A DNA stretch of 64,000 nucleotides from Termitidicoccus mucosus (GCF_038725785.1 NZ_CP109796.1:1240001-1304000); one strand, 5' to 3'; positions 45,501 through 53,814 are shown, numbered from the stretch's first letter. Notes: a model not told the origin generated them from the sequence alone. Translations and numbers: made by a program.

Positions 45501-48500
45501 ATCGGCGGACAGGCTGGAGACGTGCTCCTGCCCGACGGCGAGCACCCGCCCTTGCATAAGCGCCGCCGGCATCTGGGAGGGCTGGACGTTGGTGTAACGG
45601 GGAGCCTCGATGACGACGTTCAGCGCGCCGGCGCTGGCGCCTTCGCCGCCGGCACGGGCGCGGAGTTCGCCGTCCAGAAAGATGCCGCTGTAGGAGGTAA
45701 GCGAAATGGAGCCGCCGTGACTGGCAACAGTGCGCGCCTGGTATTTCGCGCCCACGGGAAGATCGAGGACGGCGCTGGCGCCGGAGACATCGAGCACCGC
45801 GCCGGGGCGGACGATGACCCAGGCCTCGGTCGAATCCTGCGTCTGCGTCAGGCCGTCCGGATCCCGGCGCAGGACGCCTTCGCTGCCGAGGACGATGGAG
45901 CCGCCGTCCGTGACGAGGCCGTAGTCGCGGCCCGAAAAATCTCGCGCGGTGACGGCGAGGCCCGAGGCGTCGAGCCGCGCGTTTTCACCGATCCAGACGG
46001 AGGTCTCGCCCGGCCCTGGGTAAACGGGCAGATTCGGACTGTTCGATGCCCTGGGCGACTCGAAAATCGTGCGCGAATTGGCGATGATGATTTCGCCGCC
46101 GCGGGCCGTGATCGCGCCATCGACGGTAAGTTGCCCGGCTGCGCTGAGTCTGACCCGCTGCCCCGGATCGACCGTGATGGCGGCGTCCTGGCCGACGACC
46201 ACCGCGCCATGGGAAATGATGGGCGTGCCGACGGTCGGGAAGGAGCCCGTCAGCCCCTTGAGCGCGAGGCTGGCGCCGGCGCGTTGGGTGAGCGTGCCCT
46301 TGGCGGGGTTTTCGGTGAAGAGCGGCGGCAGGTCGAAGTCGGCCACGTCCGCGATGTCCGCGCCGGTGGGCGCGCTCAGGCTCGCGGCATTGAACCGGTA
46401 AACGGGCATGACCACGTCGATTTGCGCGCCGGGGTGGACCGTCACGCCCAGCGTGCTGGCGAGCGAATAATCCGAGAAGCCCTGCCGGAAAAACTCCGCG
46501 TCCATGTTCAGGGGGGCGCGGACTTTGACGGCGTGGGTCAGCGACGCGCCTTTGGGGATGATCGTGCCGGCGGCGACGGTGAGGTCTTTCGTCAAAATGG
46601 TGTCCGCCGGGTAGGTGGTTTTGATGGGGCTGGGCAAGGGGATCGGCTCCGAGAAAAGCTCGACGGGAAAAGCGTATCCGGCGGACCAGCTCCATGCGTA
46701 GATGTAGCCGATTTTCGTGCCGGCGGGGATGAGCGATCCCGTGTTGTATTCTGTCTCGGAGGGTGTCCCGCCGGATGTCCTCAATGACATGCCTGACGGC
46801 ACGATGAAATCGACACCCGTCGTCATGGGATTGGGATGGTTGGAATAACTACCCCACTGCAGGTAAGTCCCGGGCAGAGGGTCGCCCGGCTTGATTTCGG
46901 ACATCACCACTTCAAAGGAAAACGGCGGCTGGCTGCCGGCGGGGAAAACGGTGTCCTCGGCGAGCGTGAGGTCCATGGGGGCGACTTCGCCGACGGCGAG
47001 CAGGCCGTCGGTCTCCAGCAACCGGCCGCCGACGGAGATGTTTGTCCAGGCGTTGAGGGCGAGTTTGCCGCCCTTGGTGAAGCCGCGGGAGACGAGTTCG
47101 CCTTCGAGGCGCATGCCGCGGCCGGAGAGGGTGATGTCGCCGCCCGCGCCGCCCACGGTGGAGGCGTCGGCCAGCACCGCGCCGCCGGCGGAGGCGTCGA
47201 TGCGCGAGCCGGCCTCCATGACAAGGTCGCCGTAGCCGGTGTCGATGGTCACGGAGCCGCCGTCGCGGAAGGCGAGGCCCCAAGCGCTGTCGGGGTCGAG
47301 CGCGACGTTGGTCCACAGACCGCGGGTGTCGATGGTGACGCCGTCCTTGAGCGTCAGGCCGGCGGCGACGCTGACGCCGTTCACGTATTGGCCGCCGGTC
47401 TGGATGTGCACCGAGCCGCCGCGTGCGGTCAGGCTGCCGTTGAGCGTGAAGTCGCCGCCCGAGAAGTCGAGCGCGCCGCCGGGGGCGAGGGCGAGGTCGC
47501 CGCCGATGACAAAGGTGTTAAGCCGGCTCTGGATGGAGAGGCCGCCGAGCCCGGCGTCGTTGAGGCGGTCGAGGTTGAGCCAGATGAGCCGGTCAGCCGG
47601 GGCGGCGTCGGCGCCGGCGGAGGGGGGAGGGGCGGCGTCGCCGGCGGCGAGGAGCACGTCGGAATACCATTCGCGGCGGGGGTTGAAGGAGCCGGCGGAG
47701 GGGTCGTAGTTCTGGATGAGGAGGCGGCCGGCGAGGGCGGCCTGGGTCTGGCTGAGTTTGTAGCCGTCGGCGGCGCCGGCGGCGGGGCGGGCGTCGCGCT
47801 GCCGGGTGCCGTTGGTGACGGAGGCGTCGATGGCGCCGTCGAGCCGGGCGTCGATGGTGCGGATGGAGAATTGGCCGGCGTCGCGGCCCACGGTGTAGCC
47901 TTGCTCGTAGCGTTTGACGTTGGCCTGGCTGGTGAGGGAGTTGGAGTAAACCTTGGTCACGCCCCATTTTTCGGAGTATTCAACGTGGGCGTTGCCGAGG
48001 GCGTAATACACCAGGTCGGCGGGGGCGCTGCCGAGGTCGTAAAGTTTGCCGTCGCTGCCAAGGACGCGGGTGATGGTGAGGTAGCCGGACTGCACATCGA
48101 GGGAGCCGCCCGAGAGGTCGATGAGCGAGCCGGCCTCGGTGACGACGCTGTCGGCGATGAAGTTGACCGTGCCGCCCTGAGCCGTCCATTCGCCGATGCC
48201 GTGGGCTTGGTTGGCGAGATAACCGCCGGCCTCGATCAGGCCGCCGCCGGTGTAGTAGCGGTCGCTCTCGTAGCCGTCGGTGCCGGCGGGCACGTAGGTG
48301 AGGTCGCGGCGGTCAATCCAGACGTCCTGATTGAAGAGGGGGCGGTCGGGGTTGTCGCGGTTGAGCGGGGAGTCGCGCAACTCGAAGCCCTGGATGTTGA
48401 CCTTGATATTGTTGTCCTCCATCGCCACGCGCACGCCGAGCGCGCCGGAAACATCGAGTTGCGCGCCGTCGGCGACGCGGATTTCGCCCCAGGTAAGCGG

Positions 48501-50147
48501 ATTGACCTGGCTGACGGCGACGTCCTTGGTGCCGGCGGCGCTGTTGCCGGCGCTGACAGCGATTTGGCCGCCGGTGGCGAGCGCGAGGGAATCGCCCTCG
48601 AAAGTCACCAGTCCTCCACCGACAATCTCGATGCGCGACTGGTCGCGGCGGTCGGAGAGGGTGGAGTAGTTGTCGAATTTTGTGGTGTTGGCGAGGGCCT
48701 CGGTGACGCGCGCCTGGTCGAGCGCGGCGGACTCGGCGATGAGGGCATCGCGCTGGCTGTCGAGGGCGGTCTGGCCGTCGTCCCGAAGCTCGACGCGGTC
48801 GTCCTCGATGAGGAGGTCGCCGGCGATGATGGCGGTGACGGAATCCGCGCCGAGGGCGACGGCGGCGTCCTTGTCGTTGGCGGAGGTGAGGAGGTGGACG
48901 GTGCCGCGGGTGTTGACCGAGGTGGTGGCGACGGCGACGCCATCCTGCCGCACGTCACGCCCGGCGAGGGTGATGTCGCCTTCGCGGGCCACGATGAGGC
49001 CGGTGTTGGCGACCGCGCCCGCCGTGCTGTCGGTTTTGAACTGCGGGGAGACTTCGGTGCCACGAGTGGTGGAGTGTTTGTTTTCCTCGGTGCTGACGCC
49101 GCGGCGGAGGATGAAGCTGTCACCGGCGGCGAGCAGGGTCTGGCCTTTGCGTGTCGTAATTTCGCCGGCATTGGTCACAGCGGAACCGAGGAGGAGCACG
49201 GAGCCGCCGCCCTCGGTGGCGGAGGCGGGTTCGCGGGTGGTGATGCGCGCGCCGGCCTCGACGGTGACGGCGCCGAGCGCATCGGTGAAGGAGGGGACGG
49301 TGATGCTCGAGCCGTAGAGGCCGCGGTCGAGAAACTGCGCATTGGTCATGTTGGCGGCGGCAGCGACGAGGTTGCCGACATTGACCTGGGAGGCGCCGCC
49401 GAAGATGACGCCGTTGCGGTTGAGCACATAGACGGAGCCGTCGGCCTTGATGCTGCCGAGGATTTGCGAGGGCGACGTCTGCGCGTCGGTCACGCGGTTG
49501 AGAGCGACCCAGTCGCGGTTGCCCTGCTGGTCGAAGACCAGGTCGGTCTCGCGGCCCACATCAAAGCGGTCCCAGGTCAGGATGGCCTTCTGCGTCTCTT
49601 GGTCGATCTTGACGACCAGACGGCCGTTCTCGCCGGAAGTTTCCACCGGGCGGGCCGCGCCCTGCCACAGGGAGGGATCGAGATCCACGCCATTGGCGAT
49701 CTTGAGTCCTCCGGATGGATTATCGGAGGTTGCCAGGCCGTTGAAACTGGACAGACCATTGAGCGCGGCACGGCGTGCGTCGGCCTGCGCCTGGCGGGCG
49801 GCTGCGATGGCCCGAACGGTGCGCACCAGCGACTGTTTCTGGGCCTGCGCCAGCGCGGTGGCGGTGGCCGGGTCCACGGCCTGCCCGCCGGTGCCGCCGG
49901 AAGGGTTGCTGGCGGCGGCGCCTCCGCCGGCCTTGGCACGGACACTGCCGACCAGGCTGGCCGCGCTGAGCGGCGCGGGAATCAGGGCGATGACCAGCAC
50001 TGCCAAAACACCCGCGCTGGAGACGGACAGACAGAAGAGCGTGCGCAGGGCGCGGGCTGCCATTGTGAGCAGGCTGAAGACCGAAAACCTGAAAACTGAC
50101 GGAATGCGACCGCGGGAAGACCGGGAAATAAGCGATGGTTTTTTCAT
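36519..50147 (-). CDS. Giant filamentous-haemagglutinin-type exoprotein (TpsA, DUF3739 class)
   Basis: A 4542-residue surface protein from the ATG at 50147. That start gives a long basic N terminus and a signal segment (LAVLVIALIPAPLSAASL), as is usual for TpsA proteins; the frame also opens at 50345, where an ATG overlaps the preceding stop. The TPS secretion domain follows (AILTWDRFDVGRETDLVF, GSVYVLNRNGVIFGG replacing the usual NPNG), then about 3800 residues of beta-helix repeats. The C-terminal ~450 residues match DUF3739 haemagglutinins (VFLRSVYYNELREGGREY, SYLRGRQMIATLFPE). It is secreted by the transporter at 56960. The end has a Pro/Ala-rich tail and no obvious cell-wall anchor. Confidence 0.93.
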   Translation of the reverse strand: MKKPSLISRSSRGRIPSVFRFSVFSLLTMAARALRTLFCLSVSSAGVLAVLVIALIPAPLSAASLVGSVRAKAGGGAAASNPSGGTGGQAVDPATATALAQAQKQSLVRTVRAIAAARQAQADARRAALNGLSSFNGLATSDNPSGGLKIANGVDLDPSLWQGAARPVETSGENGRLVVKIDQETQKAILTWDRFDVGRETDLVFDQQGNRDWVALNRVTDAQTSPSQILGSIKADGSVYVLNRNGVIFGGASQVNVGNLVAAAANMTNAQFLDRGLYGSSITVPSFTDALGAVTVEAGARITTREPASATEGGGSVLLLGSAVTNAGEITTRKGQTLLAAGDSFILRRGVSTEENKHSTTRGTEVSPQFKTDSTAGAVANTGLIVAREGDITLAGRDVRQDGVAVATTSVNTRGTVHLLTSANDKDAAVALGADSVTAIIAGDLLIEDDRVELRDDGQTALDSQRDALIAESAALDQARVTEALANTTKFDNYSTLSDRRDQSRIEIVGGGLVTFEGDSLALATGGQIAVSAGNSAAGTKDVAVSQVNPLTWGEIRVADGAQLDVSGALGVRVAMEDNNIKVNIQGFELRDSPLNRDNPDRPLFNQDVWIDRRDLTYVPAGTDGYESDRYYTGGGLIEAGGYLANQAHGIGEWTAQGGTVNFIADSVVTEAGSLIDLSGGSLDVQSGYLTITRVLGSDGKLYDLGSAPADLVYYALGNAHVEYSEKWGVTKVYSNSLTSQANVKRYEQGYTVGRDAGQFSIRTIDARLDGAIDASVTNGTRQRDARPAAGAADGYKLSQTQAALAGRLLIQNYDPSAGSFNPRREWYSDVLLAAGDAAPPPSAGADAAPADRLIWLNLDRLNDAGLGGLSIQSRLNTFVIGGDLALAPGGALDFSGGDFTLNGSLTARGGSVHIQTGGQYVNGVSVAAGLTLKDGVTIDTRGLWTNVALDPDSAWGLAFRDGGSVTIDTGYGDLVMEAGSRIDASAGGAVLADASTVGGAGGDITLSGRGMRLEGELVSRGFTKGGKLALNAWTNISVGGRLLETDGLLAVGEVAPMDLTLAEDTVFPAGSQPPFSFEVVMSEIKPGDPLPGTYLQWGSYSNHPNPMTTGVDFIVPSGMSLRTSGGTPSETEYNTGSLIPAGTKIGYIYAWSWSAGYAFPVELFSEPIPLPSPIKTTYPADTILTKDLTVAAGTIIPKGASLTHAVKVRAPLNMDAEFFRQGFSDYSLASTLGVTVHPGAQIDVVMPVYRFNAASLSAPTGADIADVADFDLPPLFTENPAKGTLTQRAGASLALKGLTGSFPTVGTPIISHGAVVVGQDAAITVDPGQRVRLSAAGQLTVDGAITARGGEIIIANSRTIFESPRASNSPNLPVYPGPGETSVWIGENARLDASGLAVTARDFSGRDYGLVTDGGSIVLGSEGVLRRDPDGLTQTQDSTEAWVIVRPGAVLDVSGASAVLDLPVGAKYQARTVASHGGSISLTSYSGIFLDGELRARAGGEGASAGALNVVIEAPRYTNVQPSQMPAALMQGRVLAVGQEHVSSLSADLRAGEADEAFVIGSLGAARVSVEQITAGGFDSVSLWGRNGIVFDGDVSLSLGRSLTLSKGYLGNSAEGARVSLAAPYVYVDGWSVLNGGGSDVYPDRVPVLPAGGSFDIAGGLVDFRHLAKIDYDQVRVESAGDLRFLPSVASTSSSSLDRRTLVQAPGELTLAAAQLYPTSNTLARVTAGDLLAIERVGAETPAVPLSVFGQLELGAQTVRQGGIVRAPLGSITLTGGLTNGGLVELLDGSITSVSANGLLMPYGGTADGVDYLVNGEKAVTSAILGAYVGAQGVVTVNADSFHGEAGSLLDLSGGGHLLGGAFVTGRGGSVDTLLYPRNPGGQVFAIVPGVVTAPVAGGYASQWTGAVPEAGQTITIPAGVPGLPAGTYTLLPANYALLPGAFRVELGAATSRPFAGVTAQRDGSFAMMGVQGVAGTGIRDALPNLVTVTPGAVFRTWAHYNEQSFAAYQVEQAGIFGNLRPRLEADGKYLTFSPGDYPEGDANSALVFDGLADFSAAPGGYDGGFALSSSRYVNLVITAPGSATENRDTADRGAYITVSSDALDRVNAPNLYIGGVPSQGATALSVSTGGMGQLGYDLLIEGGVTLRGSQVILASRDTITLESGATIDTLGRGIASPDSSSGLLFGDAPTPYGELALLAVSNGLLVLNSPAGLNTSSITLGEGVSLRSEGSIGFYSDRGLNMEGSARFGTRNLFLTVPSFNIGSSDALAAAGPLPDGMILNQSILDGLLAGDPASGAPAVETLILGASQSINFFGDIALNTIDPATGRSSLAQLVFNSPALYGYGSAADTVRLTTDTFVWNGAEIFEAESSYGLVSSSARPGALRDGGAGSGRFVIDAGSIVFGYPSPARPDTSITFDRLMLGFSDVAFNASSAITANARGTLSVYQTGDNPAALDVFDPAAYVGAGGALHLNTPLLTGDSAAFLHFHAGGPIDVTAPSAATSAPAASGLGAEIGLHTASSIDIASSIVLHSGRLTLSAAGDITLADAARLDLSGLPVVFHDVTRHTWGGDASLESTSGNITHRAGAQIDLSAPGEDAGLLTLSALSGRVRLDGELLATGGEGHDGGSFDLRARLIADDPAALSSAFAALNTRLTQDGFSAARSFRFTEGDLLIGDGLKARDISVSVDNGSLTVNGLIDASGPRPGSIRLASRDDLRLASTAVLDVRGTEMQLDGYGQPVEALNRAHIELSSAEGWLRLDAGATLDLSSPDGVDRGRLTLNARRADETGGDINIDASGPLDIRGADSIALNAYWTYSPADENGSIVQDNGTDSPISSNELQTTTRTLLETMTRTVTVTVTTFSGESFPFGMNMTVGYPDYVELNYALGFALQADYSTYPYVFSLYFPGQTGLKSGKATLVSGKITGGDGTVYNPGDKIGQIVMNDATFTDDVMIDIDGVPSGTQLFGCYDASGNGPYWIKATNANREVISQTSALVALDTPPSIDTVIDDSTPGRLITTVTNVELLKTLETTTVMAPPGTAIGNVNTVVTTPDNLTKTTTDAETYADPQKGFAGLDQIDAQNQLFHANALADTALQNRLAGLKARGDAFHLRPGVEITGGDASGGKLTVPGDLDLSRYRYGPAADRAPASASYGAGEPLALQLRAPADLVIKGSITDGFAQAKPTPDDRALLLAAGRVAADTVLTFDLNLPAGTKFDSGSRLPFAVTFPGPQELPGGETAATAMVLWNVPYNQTAWSYVFAFPDASDLPVVEEGRVDVVATQGGTPKTYLPGDQLPRNLAEGTIFHAGTKLRSNTPANATVKFSGLTIGAYNRAPVDVVLAKDFTTGGSAERVGGNQYIRLPDGTEYNARDNPSIPPGTLLPRGTIISAQVGFYSGNEYEVESFVIPPGTSLPKNYILTNPLPFLAGDTLPAGTNIAETLYDAQSRLLWAVAPMLAPGSLSADIRLAAGADLSAADARALLPAHALAAAGHAGNLTLDNLRRSNISQPGLNVIRTGIGSLDLLAGGDFTQTAPYGIYTAGTDTELPGGGDEAFRLPRPPGIVLGATLADWASALGERSVWYPDHGGDLTVTVQGDLSAYTYKQGGLNNQSVSNWLWKQGGDDALGIKTAWGLNFGTFIPVTYNQKPAAALYGFSGFGALGGGNVRIRVGGDAGVLASPVSRSQYGGTDDVYSTSLLVAVGSTGRVTSVTTRDGVVTGGEITQTGGGDIDVRIGGRLNPFASFDYLDMDGGSFTNLRGDIRLEAAAIGFLKPAYGALSSGDPRAPDIYAAGGISSGYAYTPQGAPQITPGDGSVAFRTRGNLSVNVPRDATMGDIYSANTRLFDYQPDPASQNTALTWFSLWRDDTAVSLFSAGGNIAPFGLGTSGLLLTTPRFYATAAAGSIYYGSRITNSPMTIELVPSATGQLELLAMDSIYAGVIGGPARLAMSGASATLDLIPNPFKPAYILAGPGTSYFTDAYALTNTLIAYGLPRYEGDQGTRTPTQGYFAFQPDMPLTNLHAADADPMRIYAAEGDIVSFRMGDLASSYGVTTRLPVAKAAHILAGRDIVAFGGASGSYYDAPNLILNARDTDVSLLSAGRDIIHANVEIYGPGALEVTAGRNIYQGDNGTLTSRGALLPGDNRPGADIALMAGMANGVAWDALRDLYLDPANLANPELPLYHPDYPENHGKVAKVYDEELMAWLKENYNYEAADSETALAWFTTELKPEEQRVFLRSVYYNELREGGREYNNPESRRFASYLRGRQMIATLFPETDANDNEIVRTGDITMFGGSGIRTLFGGDIQMLAPGGQVMVGMEGQVPPATAGVVTQGAGDIQIYSEGSILLGLSRIMTTFGGAIFGWSAEGDINAGRGSKTTIVYTPPKRVYDNYGNVTLSPTVPSSGAGIATLAPIPEVPAGDVDLIAPLGTIDVGEAGIRVSGNINLAALQVINAANIQVQGDATGIPMAALPNLGALTAATNTAGAATAAAMEAAAGTRRAPAAAPVIPSIITVETVGYGPIEEPPPETAALLPDGVPVAHLTH

Positions 50148-50341
50148 GTCAAAAGTGGATGGGGTCCTGAGGCGAACCAGACGGTGCGAGGAACGCGGAA
50201 GGAGGGTGGAGGAACCAAGACTGCAACCTGCCACGGGCGCCGATGCGCCGCCTTCCGCGCTCGTCGCACCAGCCGGCGAGCCGTCCCGCCGGACCTGCGT
50301 TCGGCGGAACGTGGCATCAAAAGTCATTCGATGTTTCATGC

Positions 50342-51247
50342 TCATTGACCGGATGCGGGCGCGAGGACTTGTGAGAGGGCGAGTTCGTTGATCGAGACCG
50401 GATTTTTTTCCATGAGCCGGGTCAGATAGTTCTGGCGGTTGGCCTGGGCACGCTCGGCGCGGAGCCGCTGGACGAGTTGGACGCGCACCTCGTCGAGCGC
50501 GAGCGGACGGGTCTCGCGGACTTCGAGGGCCTTCAGGAGATGCCAGCCGTCATCGAGCCGCACCGGTTCGCTCACCCCGCCGGGTGCCAGGGAAGTCACG
50601 GCGTCGCGAATCTCCGGGCGGATCTGCCCGTCGGCCAGCCAGCCGAGTTCGCCGCCGCTGGCCGCGCTCTGCTTCTCGTCGCTTTCCACCCGGGCAAGCG
50701 CGGCGAAGTCGGCGCCGGGCTGCGCGAGCTTTTTGCGCACGTCGTCGAGGCGGGCGCGGGCCTCGTCCTGCTCCGCCTGGGAAGCGGTTTTCGGCGCGGC
50801 GATGTAGATCTGCGCGAGGCGCACCTGGCGCGGAGCCACCAGTGCGGGGCGGTTGGCCTCAAACACGGCCTGGAGATCAGCCTCGGAGGGGAAGTCCGCC
50901 GGGGGTTGCGAGACCGATTGCAGGTAGCTCTCGATCAGGGCGTTTTCCCGGAGCTTGTCGAGTTGGGCGGTAAAGGCGGGATTTTTGTCCCACTTCTGCG
51001 CGAGGGCTTCGTTGAGCACCACGCGGCGGGCCAGCAGCGAGCGCACGGCCTGGTTGAGCAGCGCGGGGTTGGCGGAGAGCGCGGCCTGCTCGCGCGGGCT
51101 GAGATTTTCCAGCGACGAGCGGATGTCGTCGATCTTGACCTCGGTGTCGCTGACCCGGGCCAGCACGCCCGCATCGGCGGCGAAGGAGGAAAGGCTGACG
51201 GAAGCCAAGCTCAGAATGGAGAGAAAGAGTGCGGAGGATTTTTTCAT
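50342..51247 (-). CDS. Periplasmic parvulin-type peptidyl-prolyl isomerase (SurA-like)
   Basis: A 301-residue exported protein from the ATG at 51247 (MKKSSALFLSILSLASVSLS, a signal peptide); the longer frame to 51883 is an artefact of high GC. A SurA-N-like helical domain (ARVSDTEVKIDDIRSSLENL) precedes a parvulin domain with APRQVRLAQIYIAA, DFAALARVESDEKQSAASGG and ELGWLADGQIRPEIRDAV, then GWHLLKALEVRETRPL. It probably keeps the giant exoprotein unfolded in the periplasm before transport. Its stop overlaps a possible start (50345) of the exoprotein, showing tight coupling. P. aeruginosa carries a similar gene in its Pdt region, as I recall. Confidence 0.88.
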   Translation of the reverse strand: MKKSSALFLSILSLASVSLSSFAADAGVLARVSDTEVKIDDIRSSLENLSPREQAALSANPALLNQAVRSLLARRVVLNEALAQKWDKNPAFTAQLDKLRENALIESYLQSVSQPPADFPSEADLQAVFEANRPALVAPRQVRLAQIYIAAPKTASQAEQDEARARLDDVRKKLAQPGADFAALARVESDEKQSAASGGELGWLADGQIRPEIRDAVTSLAPGGVSEPVRLDDGWHLLKALEVRETRPLALDEVRVQLVQRLRAERAQANRQNYLTRLMEKNPVSINELALSQVLAPASGQ

Positions 51248-51279
51248 GACAAGAGATGGTTGGAGGCCGGAGGCAGGGG

Positions 51280-51936
51280 TTACGGTGCGGGCTGAGATTC
51301 CGCACCGCGGGCGGCGGTGTATTTGTTGTCCATGACGCGGTCGGCGTAGTCCTGGACGAGGTTCTGGATCTCCACGCGCTTGGCCCCGATGAACGGCTCC
51401 CGGGCCTTGAGCGCGTCGCCCAGGCCGAAGGATTCGAGCCGGTTGAGGATTTCCCGGGAGAGCTTGACCAGCTCCACGTTCTTCGCCTCGCGGTCGGCCA
51501 CGGTCCGCTCCAGCCCGGCCACGCGGATTTCCAAGGCGGCGCGGGACTGTTCCTTTTCCCGGGCCAGGGCAGCCGCCTTTTCGGAGGAATCCTTCCACTT
51601 CGCCAGGTCGCCGGAGAGCTGCGCGGCTTTCTCCTCCTGCGCCACCACGATGGCTTTCAGGTCGGCGAGTTCCTTCGCGGCGGCGGCGCGGTCCTGCTCG
51701 CCCTGCCTCGACAGCGCGGCCACCTGCTTTTTCAGGGCGTCGCACTCCTTGGCCAGTTCGTCCTGCGTCACCTGCAGGGCGGCGTTTTCGCTCTGCGCGG
51801 TGCGCAACTGAATGGTCGTGCCGCGCAGGGCCTCGCGCAGGCGAAGCTCCATCGTGTTGTCCGGCTGCTGGGCCAAGGCGCACACGGGCGCGAGAACGAG
51901 CAGCGTTTGTAATATTATTTTGGATACGGTTTTCAT
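51280..51936 (-). CDS. Periplasmic coiled-coil protein of unknown function
   Basis: A 218-residue exported protein from the ATG at 51936 (MKTVSKIILQTLLVLAPVCA, signal peptide); the upstream frame overlaps the porin gene. The mature part is almost wholly a heptad-rich coiled coil (MELRLREALRGTTIQL through AALEIRVAGLERTVADRE), ending in a short tail with NRLESFGLGDALKAREP and YADRVMDNKYTAA. It sits between the porin gene and the parvulin gene with short gaps. A structural or tethering role in the TonB/ExbBD complex or in holding the exoprotein is possible. No enzymatic motif is seen. Confidence 0.7.
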   Translation of the reverse strand: MKTVSKIILQTLLVLAPVCALAQQPDNTMELRLREALRGTTIQLRTAQSENAALQVTQDELAKECDALKKQVAALSRQGEQDRAAAAKELADLKAIVVAQEEKAAQLSGDLAKWKDSSEKAAALAREKEQSRAALEIRVAGLERTVADREAKNVELVKLSREILNRLESFGLGDALKAREPFIGAKRVEIQNLVQDYADRVMDNKYTAARGAESQPAP

Positions 51937-52060
51937 CGGAAGTGAATCAGTTGGGGCACAGAGCGCGGACACGGAAGGGCGCGGAGGCGCCGGTGGTCGC
52001 TTGATTTTTTTCATGGCTCTGGGCTCTCCGTGGCGAAAAGGTTCGGAATCGGCGTGTGGT

Positions 52061-53737
52061 TCAGAACTTGGCGTTGATGTCGATCTGGAGGACATCCACG
52101 GAGAAGGAGGTGGCGGACACGTTGTCGGCGCTCAGCCAGCGCAGGCGGGCGTTGACGTTTTTGGACAGCCCCACGCTGGCCCCCAGCACGAAGCCTTTCA
52201 GGTTGGTGCCGCCCAGGCCAAAGTCCGAGTCGGTGAACCCGTCCACCACCGCGTCGGTCTCCAGATACTTGTAGGCAATCGACGCCTGCCAGTCCCAGCG
52301 TTTTTCCAGGACGCGCTGTCCGATGACCAGGCGGGTCGTCCATCCCATGTCGCCGCCGTCCACCAAACCGGAGGCGCCCTCGGCAAAGTTGTTCTGCGCG
52401 CCCAGCCGGTTGATCCGGTCTTCGTCGTAGGCGAGGTTCTTGACAAACTCGAACTCCAGCGCGAGCTGCACCGGATCAAACCGGGCATAATCGAGCCGGG
52501 CGGTCAGCGCCAGCTCACGGAACGGCGTGCCCAGCCCGTAATACTGGTAATCCTGCTGATACCAGGGCGAAGCGGGATCGCCGGTATAGAGGTTGTTGCG
52601 CAGCGCCATGTAGGTGTTGCCTTTTTGCGCGAAGGAGGGGCGGCGTGTGTCGGTGCTGCCGTCGTCGTTCGGATTGTTGAGCGGATCGGAGAGCTTGCCG
52701 GCGATGTTGGTGAAGCTGTAGTAGGCGGCGGCCACCTTCAGGCTGAGGTCCTTCGCGAGTTCGAGGCCGGTGCCGAGCTGGACGCCATGGAGCCACTTGT
52801 CGTCGCTCTTGAACTTGTCCAGCTGGCGGCTGGAGAAATTGAAGTCGGTGTTGTAAACGGGGAACAGGCCGAAGGTGGCGAAGGGTTGCCAGCGCCCCAT
52901 GCGCCGGCCGGCCTGCAGCAGGATGCCGTCGAAACCGAGGTCGTCGTCCCAGACCAGGTCGGTGGCAAAGAACGGATTTTCAAAACGTCCGACGGTGACG
53001 GCGAGCTTGGTGCCGCCGAGGGCGGGCGCGTCGTATTTGACAAAGGCGCGGTCGAGCCAGAGGGCGTATTTGGAGCCGAGGCCGTCCGCGCCCATGCTCT
53101 GGTTGGTGGACACGGGCGAGGAGTCGCTGCCGGTGGCCAGGCGCAGGCCGGCGGTAAAGCCTTCGCCCAGATCGGCGTCGAGCGCGAGCCGGGCGCGCAG
53201 GCGCAGGCGGGCGCGGTCCTCGTTGACGTTGGCCAGCGGAGGCAGGACGGTGTTGGTGACGGAGGCGTTGTAGGGGGAGCCGCGGTTGAGGGAATTGAAG
53301 TTGATGGCGTCGGTGGGATCGTTGTCCCCGCCAAAAAAGCTGCCGTCGTAGCGGAAGCGGATGTCGCCGCTGAGGCGGAGCTTTTTGGTCCAGGCGGGCA
53401 CCTCGCGCGGATCGGCCCAGTTTTCCTCCCGGGCCTGGCGCATGACATCCTGCCGGATGTCCTCGCGCATCTGCTGCCGGACCGTCTCCGGCACGTAGGT
53501 CACGCGCACCGTGCCGTCGGCCGCGGCAGGCCGCGCCGCCTCCGCCTTGGCCTCGGCTTTGCGGATGAGCGCATCGGCCTTCTCCTTGGAGAGGACACCC
53601 TCCTCGACGAGGAGGTGGACCAGATTAATGGCCACGCTCTCCGAACTGTCATCGGCAGAAGCGGCCGACAGTCCGGAAAAGCCAACGGACAAACTGAGCG
53701 CTGATACAAAGGTCAGCAGTTTACGGGTGGTTGTCAT
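52061..53737 (-). CDS. Putative outer-membrane porin
   Basis: A 558-residue protein with a signal peptide (MTTTRKLLTFVSALSLSVGF), then a short helical region (LVEEGVLSKEKADALIRKAE) and, from about residue 120, alternating beta strands of a barrel (LRLSGDIRFRYDG, RLRLRARLALDADLGEGF, ending SFSVDVLQIDINAKF with the terminal Phe typical of outer-membrane proteins). Family members are annotated as putative porins. It follows the TonB-like gene in the same operon, where comparable loci also have a porin. The passenger, if any, is unknown. Confidence 0.85.
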   Translation of the reverse strand: MTTTRKLLTFVSALSLSVGFSGLSAASADDSSESVAINLVHLLVEEGVLSKEKADALIRKAEAKAEAARPAAADGTVRVTYVPETVRQQMREDIRQDVMRQAREENWADPREVPAWTKKLRLSGDIRFRYDGSFFGGDNDPTDAINFNSLNRGSPYNASVTNTVLPPLANVNEDRARLRLRARLALDADLGEGFTAGLRLATGSDSSPVSTNQSMGADGLGSKYALWLDRAFVKYDAPALGGTKLAVTVGRFENPFFATDLVWDDDLGFDGILLQAGRRMGRWQPFATFGLFPVYNTDFNFSSRQLDKFKSDDKWLHGVQLGTGLELAKDLSLKVAAAYYSFTNIAGKLSDPLNNPNDDGSTDTRRPSFAQKGNTYMALRNNLYTGDPASPWYQQDYQYYGLGTPFRELALTARLDYARFDPVQLALEFEFVKNLAYDEDRINRLGAQNNFAEGASGLVDGGDMGWTTRLVIGQRVLEKRWDWQASIAYKYLETDAVVDGFTDSDFGLGGTNLKGFVLGASVGLSKNVNARLRWLSADNVSATSFSVDVLQIDINAKF

Positions 53738-53814
53738 GTGAATGCGGATGCGGCGGTGCCGCGCAATTGAAGTGTTAAGTTAAAAATGGAAGAAACGGTG
53801 ATCGGTGGATGGAA

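Noticed and set aside
35684-50147. A diversity-generating retroelement acting on the giant exoprotein
   Set aside because: The RT-like protein lacks the catalytic YxDD part, and no template/variable repeat pair was recognised by eye. Kept only as an idea to test.
36519-50147. Repetitive short patterns suggesting a CRISPR array or tandem repeats
   Set aside because: They are in-frame degenerate beta-helix repeats of a coding sequence, with no constant spacer structure.
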